Made by a program: the position numbers and the translations under genes. A stretch of 41,811 nt of DNA from Planctomycetaceae bacterium (GTDB taxonomy: Bacteria; Planctomycetota; Planctomycetia; Pirellulales; Pirellulaceae), in the NCBI GenBank assembly GCA_002709225.1, contig PAQH01000028.1, forward strand, positions 1 through 41,811. Direction: 5' to 3'. Shown here one piece after another: positions 24,372-33,190 of this stretch. Positions within the stretch are counted from its first letter, which is position 1. Each line of letters starts with the position of its first letter. The notes below the pieces were generated by a model. The model worked only from the letters and a program-made list of their open reading frames with translations, had not been told where the DNA came from and searched no databases.

Positions 24372-25250
24372 ATGGGCGTCTTCCAAAAGCTCCAGACCGT
24401 TTTCCAGAGCAACCGAAAACTGGTCATCCAACAGCGTTTCGAACTCCTCAAAGAAGCCGTCTCGGGGACGATGTCGAACTTCTATATGGCCCGCGATCGG
24501 GAAAGTGATCGCATCGTCGGCCTGAAAGTCGGCATCCGCGAAAAAGTGGAGTTCTTTGAGAGTCGCTTTAAAGGACTCAACAAACCACCCGAGGGGCAGA
24601 TCGCCCAGACGTTTGACCACCCTCGGATTGTGCAAACCTACGAATACGGACGCACCTCTGACGACGTTCCCTTCATCGTAATGCAATATGTCCGCGGATT
24701 TGGTATGCACATGATGCTGAACAATCATGACCCGAATCTGGCGGGCAACGAACTCGAGCTCGTCCGCCAGATGGCGGAAGCACTGAACGTCGTCCACAAG
24801 GCGGGTTACATTCACAGAGATGTTTGCCCACGTAATTTCATCTGCGCTGAAGACGGCAAAACACTCACTCTGATTGATTTCGGACTGACACTGCCCGCTA
24901 CCACCGAGTTCATGCGTCCCGGAAATCGCACCGGAACGCCCCTTTATATGGCCCCGGAAGTAGTCCGGAGACGTGACACAGACAAACGGCTCGACATTTT
25001 CTCGTTTGGAGTCACCGCGTTTCACCTCTGTACCGGTGAGCTCCCATGGCCCGGCGGAGAAACTTCGGGGCTGGCCGCTATGTCACACGACACGGTCGAA
25101 CCAACCGATATCTTTAGTCTGCGGCCAAACATGAATCCCAAACTGGCACGTGTGATAACACGGTGCATGGCACCGAACCGGGATAACCGCCCTGTCGAAT
25201 TCGATGCCATACTGCGAGAACTCCGCCCGCTCAAATCGTTCGACAAATGA
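24372..25250 (+). CDS. Eukaryotic-type Ser/Thr protein kinase, kinase domain only
   Basis: 292 residues from ATG 24372; the frame reaches back to 24177 and has a second ATG at 24321, but a promoter inside argues for a late start. The whole protein is one kinase domain with no membrane helix or sensor. Visible: VAIK-lysine in GLKV (about residue 52), alpha-C glutamate near 75, HRDVCPRNF (catalytic Asp 150, Asn 155), DFG as IDFGLT (169-171), GTPLYMAPE in the P+1 loop and DIFSFGVTAFHLCTGELPW. The glycine-rich loop is degenerate (AVSGTMSNFYMA), and the Lys usual in HRDxK is Cys. Such HRD variants are tolerated in Tyr kinases, so it may still be active. Soluble; target unknown. The nearest genes are accD upstream and the PVC protein. 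Confidence 0.9.
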   Translation: MGVFQKLQTVFQSNRKLVIQQRFELLKEAVSGTMSNFYMARDRESDRIVGLKVGIREKVEFFESRFKGLNKPPEGQIAQTFDHPRIVQTYEYGRTSDDVPFIVMQYVRGFGMHMMLNNHDPNLAGNELELVRQMAEALNVVHKAGYIHRDVCPRNFICAEDGKTLTLIDFGLTLPATTEFMRPGNRTGTPLYMAPEVVRRRDTDKRLDIFSFGVTAFHLCTGELPWPGGETSGLAAMSHDTVEPTDIFSLRPNMNPKLARVITRCMAPNRDNRPVEFDAILRELRPLKSFDK

Positions 25251-25259
25251 TTTCCGCGG

Positions 25260-25288
25260 TTGAAGCTACGACGTTACGGCGCTATACT
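25260..25288 (+). promoter_or_regulatory. Good candidate sigma-70 promoter for the PVC signature protein
   Basis: TTGAAG and TATACT separated by 17 bases, four and five of six matches, beginning ten bases after the kinase stop. Predicted leader is about 30 bases to ATG 25326 and contains the SD. Confidence 0.58.
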
Positions 25289-25325
25289 GGGCAGCTCAAC
25301 AGTTCAACCTGGAAGGTCGCAAACC

Positions 25326-25565
25326 ATGACGCTCGACAAAAGTCTTAAGGTCCGTGCCGGATTGGCTCGCCAACGAAGCGTACTGAAACGCGTAGAGCGT
25401 CTTGAAAAACTGAAAGAATCAGATCGCTGGAACGAGGGCCAAAGCGTCTTCGGCCTCCCCAAGGTGCGAGTCCAAAAACTCGTGTTGAAGAAAAAGAAGA
25501 AAGAAAAAGTGGCTGAGACCGAGGAAGGCGAAGATACACCTGTAGCCGGCGAAGACAAGTCCTGA
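25326..25565 (+). CDS. Small basic protein, PVC-superphylum signature protein
   Basis: 79 residues with MTLDKSLKVRAGLARQRSVL, ERLEKLKESDRWNEGQSVFG and LPKVRVQKLVLKKKKKEK, followed by an acidic tail. This matches the short lysine-rich protein reported as a shared marker of Planctomycetes, Verrucomicrobia and Chlamydiae. Its role is not settled; a link with nucleic acid or the ribosome has been proposed because of its strong positive charge. ATG 25326 follows GGAAGG at a good distance; the longer frame from TTG 25260 overlaps the promoter and is rejected. It stands alone between the kinase and the LarA-like gene, each in the same direction. A GCCAG/CTGGC hairpin lies eight bases after its stop without a T run. 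Confidence 0.9.
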   Translation: MTLDKSLKVRAGLARQRSVLKRVERLEKLKESDRWNEGQSVFGLPKVRVQKLVLKKKKKEKVAETEEGEDTPVAGEDKS

Positions 25566-25753
25566 TCGGACCGCCAGAAACTGGCTCGCGCTCCTCCTGG
25601 AACCTTGGGTAGATGCCCCTGGGCGTTTTCCCCCGTCAATCCCTGTATGGCGTGAGGTGGAGTGCCACTTCTGCCCCGCGACTCCGGTGGCCGTCGACAG
25701 ACCTTTCGAGGCAATCACGTCGTCGGGGCACCACGAAGAAAGCGAGCCTGGGC

Positions 25754-27025
25754 ATGCAAGTCCATCTTGAATACGGTCGTGATGGCCTGAATGTCGACCT
25801 TCCCGCCGAACGTATCGTGCGCACTCTGGCGTACAAGGACGCAGAGCCCCTGGACGATCCTGCAGGTGCTTTACGTGTTAGCCTGCAGCAACCAATTGAC
25901 TCGTCCCCACTGGAAGCTCTGGCGGAGGGCCGGCACGATGCGTGCATCGTTATCTGTGATATCACGAGACCTGTCCCCAACCGCTTGATACTCACGGAAT
26001 TGCTGACAGCCCTGCACCGCAGTGGAATTCCAGCAGAACGTGTTTTGATTCTGGTCGCAACCGGTCTGCATCGCCCCAGCAAAGCAGATGAAATTGTCGA
26101 GATGGTTGGACCAGAAATCGCTCAGCAGTATCGAATCGAAGACCACCATGGCCAGGTTCTCGAAGAGCATACCTATCTCGGTGACAGCCCGCGCGGAGTA
26201 CCGATCTGGATTGACTCACGTTATTTGCAAGCCGAGCTGAAAATCACTGTCGGGTTGATTGAACCTCACTTGATGGCTGGGTTCTCAGGCGGCCGCAAAC
26301 TGATCTGCCCTGGTATCGCTGCGCTGGAAACCGTGAAAGTTTGGCACGGCCCCGATTTCCTCGAACATCCGAAAGCAGACTGTGGCATCCTGGATGGAAA
26401 TCCGGTCCACGAAGAAAACACCTGGATCGCGCGTCGCGCGGGATGCGATTTCATCGTGAACGTTGTTATGGACGACCAGCGGCGGCCACTCAAGTTTGTC
26501 GCTGGCGACATGGAAGCCGCTTTTCTATCCGGCGTTGACTTTGTTCGTGAAGTCGTAACCGACACGGTTGATGTTCCGGTTGACGTGGTTGTCACGAGTG
26601 CTGCAGGCTACCCCCTGGATACCACTTTCTATCAGGCTATCAAAGGCCTGACAGGAGCCCTGCCGATCGTCAAAGAGGGAGGAACGATCGTACTGGCGGC
26701 GAGCATGTCAGAAGGCATCGGAAGCCCGCAATTTGAACAGTTGTTTGACGAGCACGACAGTCTGGAAAGTTTTGTCGAACGCATCCTGGGACGCGACTAT
26801 TTCAAACTCGATCAATGGCAGCTTGAAGAACTCGCCAAAGTCCGTCGTAAAGCGCGAGTCAAAGTGGTCACCGACGGACTCACACCGGAGACCATCAACC
26901 GACTGTTTGTGGAAAGCGCTCCTACGGTAGAACAGGCCGTGACTGATTCTCTGTTTGAATACGGCCCCGAAGCAACCTTGGCTGTCATTCCTAAAGGCCC
27001 CTATGTCCTCGCTCAGGTGGGTTAA
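25754..27025 (+). CDS. LarA-like nickel-pincer racemase/epimerase
   Basis: LarA of lactobacilli interconverts D- and L-lactate with a nickel-pincer nucleotide. From ATG 25754 the protein has 423 residues, close to LarA itself (424). Residues lining up with the catalytic set are visible: the DITRPVPN loop (about 69), GLHRPS (His near 106), [18 protein letters not shown] (His and Lys near 172-183) and KVWHGPD (His near 198). The frame extends to 25613, but this part lacks family features. LarB, LarC and LarE, which build the cofactor, are not in the window. Related LarA proteins act on other alpha-hydroxy acids, so lactate is not assured. Cytoplasmic. The start has only a weak SD. Confidence 0.88.
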   Translation: MQVHLEYGRDGLNVDLPAERIVRTLAYKDAEPLDDPAGALRVSLQQPIDSSPLEALAEGRHDACIVICDITRPVPNRLILTELLTALHRSGIPAERVLILVATGLHRPSKADEIVEMVGPEIAQQYRIEDHHGQVLEEHTYLGDSPRGVPIWIDSRYLQAELKITVGLIEPHLMAGFSGGRKLICPGIAALETVKVWHGPDFLEHPKADCGILDGNPVHEENTWIARRAGCDFIVNVVMDDQRRPLKFVAGDMEAAFLSGVDFVREVVTDTVDVPVDVVVTSAAGYPLDTTFYQAIKGLTGALPIVKEGGTIVLAASMSEGIGSPQFEQLFDEHDSLESFVERILGRDYFKLDQWQLEELAKVRRKARVKVVTDGLTPETINRLFVESAPTVEQAVTDSLFEYGPEATLAVIPKGPYVLAQVG

Positions 27026-27215
27026 TCGCCACCTCGCTCGACATGGGCATCTCGGATTCAGAGTTTATTCTACCGAACCGCAGCCCAACCGGTGGGCATT
27101 GTGCGGACCATCAATGTCAAGCAGCAATTCGCGGCGGGAGCGTAACCAGTACGATTCCCTCGTATCACGCGCCGGGTAAGCGAGATTGCTCTAGGTGGCC
27201 AGCGCCAGAGGCCCC

Positions 27216-27221
27216 TATAAT
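27216..27221 (+). promoter_or_regulatory. Candidate -10 box before the small exported helical protein
   Basis: Exact TATAAT, 25 bases before ATG 27247. No -35 box at normal spacing; TTGCTC at 27186 is 24 bases away. Confidence 0.32.
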
Positions 27222-27246
27222 CCCCACCGTCACCAGGAGAACAACA

Positions 27247-27813
27247 ATGCGTGGCTTTGTATGCGGGATGGTTGTGAGTGTCTGCTTCATCCTCGGTACG
27301 GGGCGTGCTTGGCACAGTACCCTGCCAGTCACCCCACCGGCGTTGGCCGGCCAGGCGCAGTCAGCGCCGGCGGAGCCGGCGCCGCAGCCCGAACCTACCC
27401 GGCACCGAACTGAATTGCAGCCGCAGGTAGCGCAAGAACTACTGGATTTGCGGCGGCAACTGGGCGGTGCATGGCAAGCGGGCCAGGAAGGTGACGCGGC
27501 ATTCCTCAACGCACTCAAACAAGTCGCGGAGGAAGCGAACACCGCGACGCCAGCTAGTGCGGCGCCCAGGAACCTCGCCAGTGCAGTCACCCAACAGGCC
27601 CACGACCAGCTTGCGAAGATCTGCCAGAACCTGCTCACGTTGGCAACACGGCTGCGGCGAAACGGGCAAGTCCAGGCAGCGGATCGACTCGACGCGTTCG
27701 AAACACTGCTGCGTGGGGAGATACAAAATTGGGCGACAACCCGGCCAGTTCCTGAGGCGGCCGATTCCATTTTGGAACTTGCGCCGAGCCCACAAAGCCA
27801 GCCCGCGTCTTGA
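27247..27813 (+). CDS. Small exported helical protein, unknown function
   Basis: 188 residues from ATG 27247, which has AGGAGA six bases upstream; the longer frame to 27043 is rejected for this reason. The N-terminus is a signal peptide (MRGFVCGMVVSVCFILGTGRA), followed by a Pro/Ala/Glu-rich linker. The mature part is helical with Gln, Ala and Leu in regular spacing (VAQELLDLRRQLGGAWQ, AHDQLAKICQNLLTLATRL, AADRLDAFETLLRGEIQ). I recognise no family. A predicted location is the periplasm or cell surface. It converges on the double-PDZ exported gene with only 25 bases between stops. The sequence shows no catalytic motif; a structural role or partner binding is conceivable but not supported by direct evidence. 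Confidence 0.72.
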   Translation: MRGFVCGMVVSVCFILGTGRAWHSTLPVTPPALAGQAQSAPAEPAPQPEPTRHRTELQPQVAQELLDLRRQLGGAWQAGQEGDAAFLNALKQVAEEANTATPASAAPRNLASAVTQQAHDQLAKICQNLLTLATRLRRNGQVQAADRLDAFETLLRGEIQNWATTRPVPEAADSILELAPSPQSQPAS

Positions 27814-27838
27814 CCTCCCATCCAGTAACTGCTGGTGA

Positions 27839-28915
27839 TCAGGAATCAGCGGGCGAAGGCAACCGTTCTGGAGCCGGGCGAGGTGCTCTAGTTCTCGGAC
27901 CGACTTCCTGAAGCTGTCTTTCGACTTCTTGCAACCGAAGTTGCAGTGCGCGCAACTCGATCATCAGTGCCTGCAGCTGGAGCTGCAGGCTTTCAGGGTC
28001 GGCAGGGCGTTCATTCCCCCTGGCTGGGCGGCGCGCAGCTGGCAGCACGCCCCGTTGTTGAGGCAAGTCCTCTGCCTGGCCGGCTGGCCCATCCGTGGTA
28101 GTCGCACCGCCGCCCGATCGAGGACGGCTCACGACTGGCCTCGAGAGCAGAGTCACCTCTCTGCGTAGATAGTCCTGGCCAATCCGCCAAAGCAATTGCA
28201 GCGAGTCTCCAGGGCGGCTTTGCTGTACCAACTGCTCCAAGTCAGCGGCCCGCTGCAAATCCACACCATCCGCAGAAAGAATCACCGCATCGACTTTCAG
28301 GCCACACCGATCCGCGGCACTCCCCTTACGCACCGCCGTCACCAGCACCCCACGCTGTACGCCACGTTTCTGCTTGCCACTTTCGCTCAGTGACTCAACC
28401 GTGACACCCAAGGCGGCACGTGGCCGTTCATTCGCGGCCGCCGGAGGCGGGGGTGGAACGGATTCCGTCGCATCGATTCGTTGATCCACTGCACCGCCGA
28501 CTCCGAGCCGGGACGCCAATGTCACTTCAACCTCCAAACGCTGGTTCCCACGCTGGATTTGCAACTTGACACGGTCTCCAGAAGTTTTGGATTCCAACAA
28601 ACTCGAAAGGCTGTCGAGATCGACCACAGCACGCTGACCTACCGCCAAAACAAGGTCAGCGACCTCCACCCCAGCGCGGTCGGCAGCGCCACCTGGATGC
28701 ACTAAAGTAACTCGGACGCCACGCCCTTGCTGACCAAAGTCATCCGCGCGCAACCCCAGAAAGCCACGAGATTTGCCCGCGGGGGTCACAATCGTCTCGC
28801 GTGTCCGCTGTTCCACCCTGTCTAAAAATGACTGAGAAACGGCAGGCCGGCCAGCGGCAAAACACGCCACGACAGCCAACACAGTTACCGACCGTAATGT
28901 CAAAGCGAATCGCAT
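27839..28915 (-). CDS. Exported protein with two PDZ domains and a C-terminal coiled coil
   Basis: 358 residues from ATG 28915, fixed by GAGGAGG upstream. Domain order: signal peptide (LTLRSVTVLAVVACFAAGRPAVS), PDZ 1 at about 45-130 (GFLGLRADDFG, GAADRAGVEVADLVLAVG), a Pro-rich linker, PDZ 2 at about 155-245 (ALGVTVESLSE, GSAADRCGLKVDAVILSADG), a basic, Gly/Arg-rich stretch, and a short helix rich in Leu and Gln (QLQLQALMIELRALQLRLQEVERQLQEV). No protease domain is present, so it differs from DegP/HtrA; binding of C-terminal peptides is the expected activity. A 184-base divergent region separates it from the acetyltransferase gene. Periplasmic location is inferred. Confidence 0.84.
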   Translation of the reverse strand: MRFALTLRSVTVLAVVACFAAGRPAVSQSFLDRVEQRTRETIVTPAGKSRGFLGLRADDFGQQGRGVRVTLVHPGGAADRAGVEVADLVLAVGQRAVVDLDSLSSLLESKTSGDRVKLQIQRGNQRLEVEVTLASRLGVGGAVDQRIDATESVPPPPPAAANERPRAALGVTVESLSESGKQKRGVQRGVLVTAVRKGSAADRCGLKVDAVILSADGVDLQRAADLEQLVQQSRPGDSLQLLWRIGQDYLRREVTLLSRPVVSRPRSGGGATTTDGPAGQAEDLPQQRGVLPAARRPARGNERPADPESLQLQLQALMIELRALQLRLQEVERQLQEVGPRTRAPRPAPERLPSPADS

Positions 28916-29099
28916 GGGGGCAACCTCCTCGTACTGCAAATCTCAATTTGACCTGCGCGTGCACGCTTTACCACGACCTGGTCGCTCGCCAACCGACCGA
29001 GTTTCCATTGACGAATTGTACGGTAGAAACTAACACATTTGGAATAGATGACTTGCGTGAATCTCATCCGCAGCTCCTCCTCCATACCGATTCCCGCAA

Positions 29100-30098
29100 A
29101 TGGAATCCACTGTGTATGCCGCAAACAACTCATCGTTGAAGATTCAAACCGCACACGAACCGTGGCGTGGACGCTTATTAGCGGCCCTTCGCGCGGAAGA
29201 CGATGGCGGTCATGAGAATCACGCATGCCAGTTTCTCAACGAGATTGCCAACCCTACCGCTGCGCCGAATTCCGCCCCGAACGTGCTGATCGCCACCTGG
29301 GACGGTGCACACATCGTTGGCGCCACGTGGTACAACCCGCAACCGGGACGCGTGGGAATCGGGGGCCCTCTTTGGCTACCAACACACAGCGTTCCCTCGC
29401 CAACCGAGACAGGGGCGCAATTACTGGCGGCGCAGCAGAAGAAGCTTGCCGAACAAGGATGCCAGCTGATTCAATCCTGGTTACCACAGGCGACTGGCGT
29501 CGAGGCGCAGCGTCTGCGCCAGGCGGGTCTACGGCACCTGGCAGACGTGCACTGCCTGGTGTCACTACCGCACCACTGGCCAAACGCAACGCCTTCCTAT
29601 GACAGTCCCCTGGATTTTGTGGACTGTCGAACCGCTCACCAGGATCGCTTGCAAGAAGTGCTCTCCGCCACGTACACGGACACACTGGACTGCCCTCAAC
29701 TCAACGTGTTGCGGGATATCGAAGATGTACTGGCAGGTTACCACGCTACAGGAACTCCACGCGCGGATGGTTGGTGGCTCTTGCAATGTGGAGATCAGGA
29801 TGTCGGCTGTCTACTGTTGGCAGATTTTCCCGGCAATCGGCAAATCGAATTGGTCTACCTCGGACTCATACCGACAGCCCGTGGCAAAGGCTGGGGCCGG
29901 TTATTGGTACGATACGCTCAGTGGTTTGCGTTCCAGGCAACACGGGATCAACTCGTGCTGGCCGTCGACTCGGCAAATCATCCAGCTCGGACACTCTACT
30001 CGGACGCTGGCTTTGTTACCTGGAGGCAACGGTCCGTATTCATCAAACCGGTCGCTGCCGTGCCGTTTGCTCCTGAGAAGATACATGCTTCCCACTAA
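29100..30098 (+). CDS. Double GNAT-fold acetyltransferase-like protein
   Basis: 332 residues. The C-terminal half is a recognisable GNAT domain: the strand QIELVYLGLIPTARGKGWGRLLVRYA contains the acetyl-CoA pyrophosphate loop (R-G-K-G-W-G), followed by LAVDSANHPARTLYSDAGFV, the usual N-P-A-x-x-L-Y motif. The N-terminal half shows similar secondary structure (IATWDGAHIVGATWYNP, GPLWLP, RLRQAGLRHL) but lacks a clear CoA loop, so it is probably a degenerate copy. Tandem GNAT proteins of this size often use only one half. Substrate unknown; no signal peptide. ATG 29100 is used without a good SD. threonine dehydrogenase follows 111 bases later on the same strand. Confidence 0.84.
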   Translation: MESTVYAANNSSLKIQTAHEPWRGRLLAALRAEDDGGHENHACQFLNEIANPTAAPNSAPNVLIATWDGAHIVGATWYNPQPGRVGIGGPLWLPTHSVPSPTETGAQLLAAQQKKLAEQGCQLIQSWLPQATGVEAQRLRQAGLRHLADVHCLVSLPHHWPNATPSYDSPLDFVDCRTAHQDRLQEVLSATYTDTLDCPQLNVLRDIEDVLAGYHATGTPRADGWWLLQCGDQDVGCLLLADFPGNRQIELVYLGLIPTARGKGWGRLLVRYAQWFAFQATRDQLVLAVDSANHPARTLYSDAGFVTWRQRSVFIKPVAAVPFAPEKIHASH

Positions 30099-30209
30099 TG
30101 CCCAACTCAATCGGGACGAGACGTGGAAACGGGAGCATCCCAGTTCAACCCGGAAACACGAGCGAACAGTTCTTACCGTTCTCAATCGACGCACCACGAA
30201 GGATTTGGA

Positions 30210-31238
<1,029 letters not shown>

Positions 31239-31326
31239 TCGCCACCATGGTTTCCACCTGCTAGTGAGGGCTCGTAACAGACAAGGAACCATCGATAGTA
31301 CTCGGCACAGGCGTGAACAACCGCAT

Positions 31327-31356
31327 TTGTCACGCGAGTAAGAGTTAGGCTAAAAT
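31327..31356 (+). promoter_or_regulatory. Candidate sigma-70 promoter upstream of the first DUF1501 gene
   Basis: TTGTCA and TAAAAT with an 18-base spacer, five of six matches each. Transcripts would begin near 31363 and carry a leader of about 155 bases that includes the hairpin at 31456-31474. Confidence 0.5.
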
Positions 31357-31455
31357 AAGCGGTATGGTGGCAAAGTCATCGATTGATTGTTTGCGGCATC
31401 TTCCGTCCGAACGATCCTGAGATAACCCACCAGAAGCAACGAGAACCGAGCCCAA

Positions 31456-31474
31456 CGCTGGCTTCACGCCAGCG
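31456..31474 (+). promoter_or_regulatory. Hairpin in the leader of the first DUF1501 gene
   Basis: CGCTGGC and GCCAGCG form a perfect 7-bp stem with a 5-base loop, 45 bases before ATG 31520. No T run follows, so it is not a typical terminator. A role in mRNA stability or translation is inference. Confidence 0.45.
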
Positions 31475-31519
31475 CCTCAGCCATTTCGATTCCCGCCACT
31501 CAGCGACATCAAACCGACC

Positions 31520-32959
31520 ATGACACAATCAATCCCACAACTTCCCGTTTCGCGCCGCGCCATGCTCCATCGAATGGGCGCTGGATTCGGCAGCCTCGGA
31601 CTAGCCGGTGTTCTGCACGGCGCCGATTCACCAAGTCGGGACCAGGTTACCGCATTGGCCTCAGCCGCTTCCCCGCTCTCTCCCAAGCTGCCGCATTTTG
31701 CGCCCAAAGCAAAACGCATTATCCAGCTGTTCATGCCGGGTGGCCCGTCTCAGGTAGACACCTTCGATTACAAGCCGGAAATTAACCGTTATGGCGGTCA
31801 AAGGCCGACGCTCGTAAATCGAAAGTCACTGCGTAATACCAAAGGTGGTCTCTTCCCGTCGCCTTTTGGATTTCAACGTTATGGAAAATGCGGGAAGTGG
31901 GTCAGCGACTTATTTCCTCGAGTGGGTCAGTGTGTCGACGAGCTGTGTTTCATCCACTCGATGCACACCGACATTCCGGAGCATGCGGGTGCCATCTTGA
32001 TGATGAACCTCGGACATTTACAGCCGAGTCGCCCCAGCATGGGCTCGTGGCTGGTTTACGGGCTGGGCACCGAAAATCAAAACCTGCCTGGATTCGTTGC
32101 CATGTCGCCACGTGCCCAACCGCGAGGCAAACTTGCCAACTGGGGAAACAGCTTCCTTCCAGGCGCCTACGCCGGCTGCTACGTGAATATCGCGAGCATG
32201 CATCCCCAACGCGTCATGTCAGATCTGCAAAACCCAAACTTGTCGCGATCGGCCCAACGAAAACAAGCCGACCTGCTGACACGTCTGAATCAACTTGATC
32301 TGCAACGACAAGAGCGGGACCAAACACTGGAATCAAGCATCCAGGCAATGGAAATGGCGTTCCGCATGCAGTTCGCCGTGCCCGATACATTCGACCTCAG
32401 TCGAGAAACAAGAAGTACTTTGGATATGTATGGGACCAGTGAATACGCCAAAGGCTGTCTGCTTGCGCGGCGACTGATCGAACGTGGAGTTCGTGCCGTT
32501 CAGCTATCGCACTCAATTGATGGATACGACATCGCCTGGGACACAGGCCACAACGACATTGCCGGCGGTCACAAACGTCTGGCGGATGCCTGCGATCAAG
32601 GGATTGCCGCGCTGCTTACGGATCTCAAGCAACGCGGCTTGCTCGACGAGACGCTGGTCCTGTGGGGAGGAGAGTTCGGTCGGGCTCCGACTTCCGAAGG
32701 CCAAAAAGGACGCGACCACGACCATTACGGCTTCACCGTCTGGATGGCGGGTGGTGGTGTCAAACCCGGTTTCAGCTATGGCGCCACGGACGTGTTTGGA
32801 CTGACTGCCGTCGAAAATCGCGTCCATGTCCACGATCTCCACGCAACCATCCTGCACCTCATGGGATTGGACCACGAACGCCTGACCTACCGTTACTCGG
32901 GGCGAGATTTCCGCTTGACCGATGTACACGGCCAGGTGATCCAAGACGTCTTGCTATAA
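31520..32959 (+). CDS. DUF1501 Tat-exported protein (stand-alone copy)
   Basis: 479 residues. A twin-arginine signal (PVSRRAMLHRMGAGFGSLGLAG) indicates export in folded form. The DUF1501 family, placed in the alkaline-phosphatase-like superfamily, is abundant in planctomycetes and of unknown activity. Seen here: HFAPKAKRIIQLFMPGGPSQVDTFDYKP (first conserved block), SIHMHTDIPEHAG-like region written FIHSMHTDIPEHAGAILMM, GSWLVYGLG, and the C-terminal block LVLWGGEFGRAPTSE, GRDHDHYGFTVWMAGGG with several His and Asp, likely metal ligands. Most DUF1501 genes follow a DUF1549/DUF1553 gene; this copy does not, lying between tdh and the S1 gene with its own promoter candidate and leader hairpin. Confidence 0.9.
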   Translation: MTQSIPQLPVSRRAMLHRMGAGFGSLGLAGVLHGADSPSRDQVTALASAASPLSPKLPHFAPKAKRIIQLFMPGGPSQVDTFDYKPEINRYGGQRPTLVNRKSLRNTKGGLFPSPFGFQRYGKCGKWVSDLFPRVGQCVDELCFIHSMHTDIPEHAGAILMMNLGHLQPSRPSMGSWLVYGLGTENQNLPGFVAMSPRAQPRGKLANWGNSFLPGAYAGCYVNIASMHPQRVMSDLQNPNLSRSAQRKQADLLTRLNQLDLQRQERDQTLESSIQAMEMAFRMQFAVPDTFDLSRETRSTLDMYGTSEYAKGCLLARRLIERGVRAVQLSHSIDGYDIAWDTGHNDIAGGHKRLADACDQGIAALLTDLKQRGLLDETLVLWGGEFGRAPTSEGQKGRDHDHYGFTVWMAGGGVKPGFSYGATDVFGLTAVENRVHVHDLHATILHLMGLDHERLTYRYSGRDFRLTDVHGQVIQDVLL

Positions 32960-33018
32960 CTTGCGTGGCCACAATGACAGCGTTGTGGCCAGTCCACACC
33001 GGAACGGGGCCGCGTCAC

Positions 33019-33047
33019 TTGTCGCGGAACTGGTCATTTGCTATGTT
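33019..33047 (+). promoter_or_regulatory. Candidate sigma-70 promoter for ribosomal protein S1
   Basis: TTGTCG and TATGTT are separated by exactly 17 bases, four of six matches each. It gives a leader of about 137 bases before ATG 33191. Confidence 0.47.
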
Positions 33048-33162
33048 TGCACGGTTCGCGCCGGGTCTTTTTGGCCTGCTATTGGAGCGGCAGCTCGACG
33101 TGACATCAGTTCCTCTTTTTTGTCGCGACGTCCTCGGTCTTCGTGATCGTCGTCGACTTGGA

Positions 33163-33179
33163 GCCTTGTTCGACAAGGC
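33163..33179 (+). promoter_or_regulatory. Hairpin just upstream of the S1 start codon
   Basis: GCCTTGT and ACAAGGC make a perfect 7-bp stem with loop TCG, ending 11 bases before ATG 33191. The 3-prime arm contains the only SD-like AAGG, which the hairpin would hide. This recalls the structured, SD-poor leader through which E. coli S1 represses its own translation. Confidence 0.5.
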
Positions 33180-33190
33180 ATATCAACCCT

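Noticed and set aside
24345-25025. 226-codon minus-strand frame across the kinase gene
   Set aside because: Shadow of the kinase coding sequence; no SD and no recognisable motif.
25573-25585. GCCAG-AAA-CTGGC hairpin as terminator of the PVC protein gene
   Set aside because: Stem has only five pairs and is not followed by a T run.
31247-31292. GGTTTCC / GGAACC inverted repeat after tdh as a terminator
   Set aside because: Imperfect stem with a long loop and no T run.
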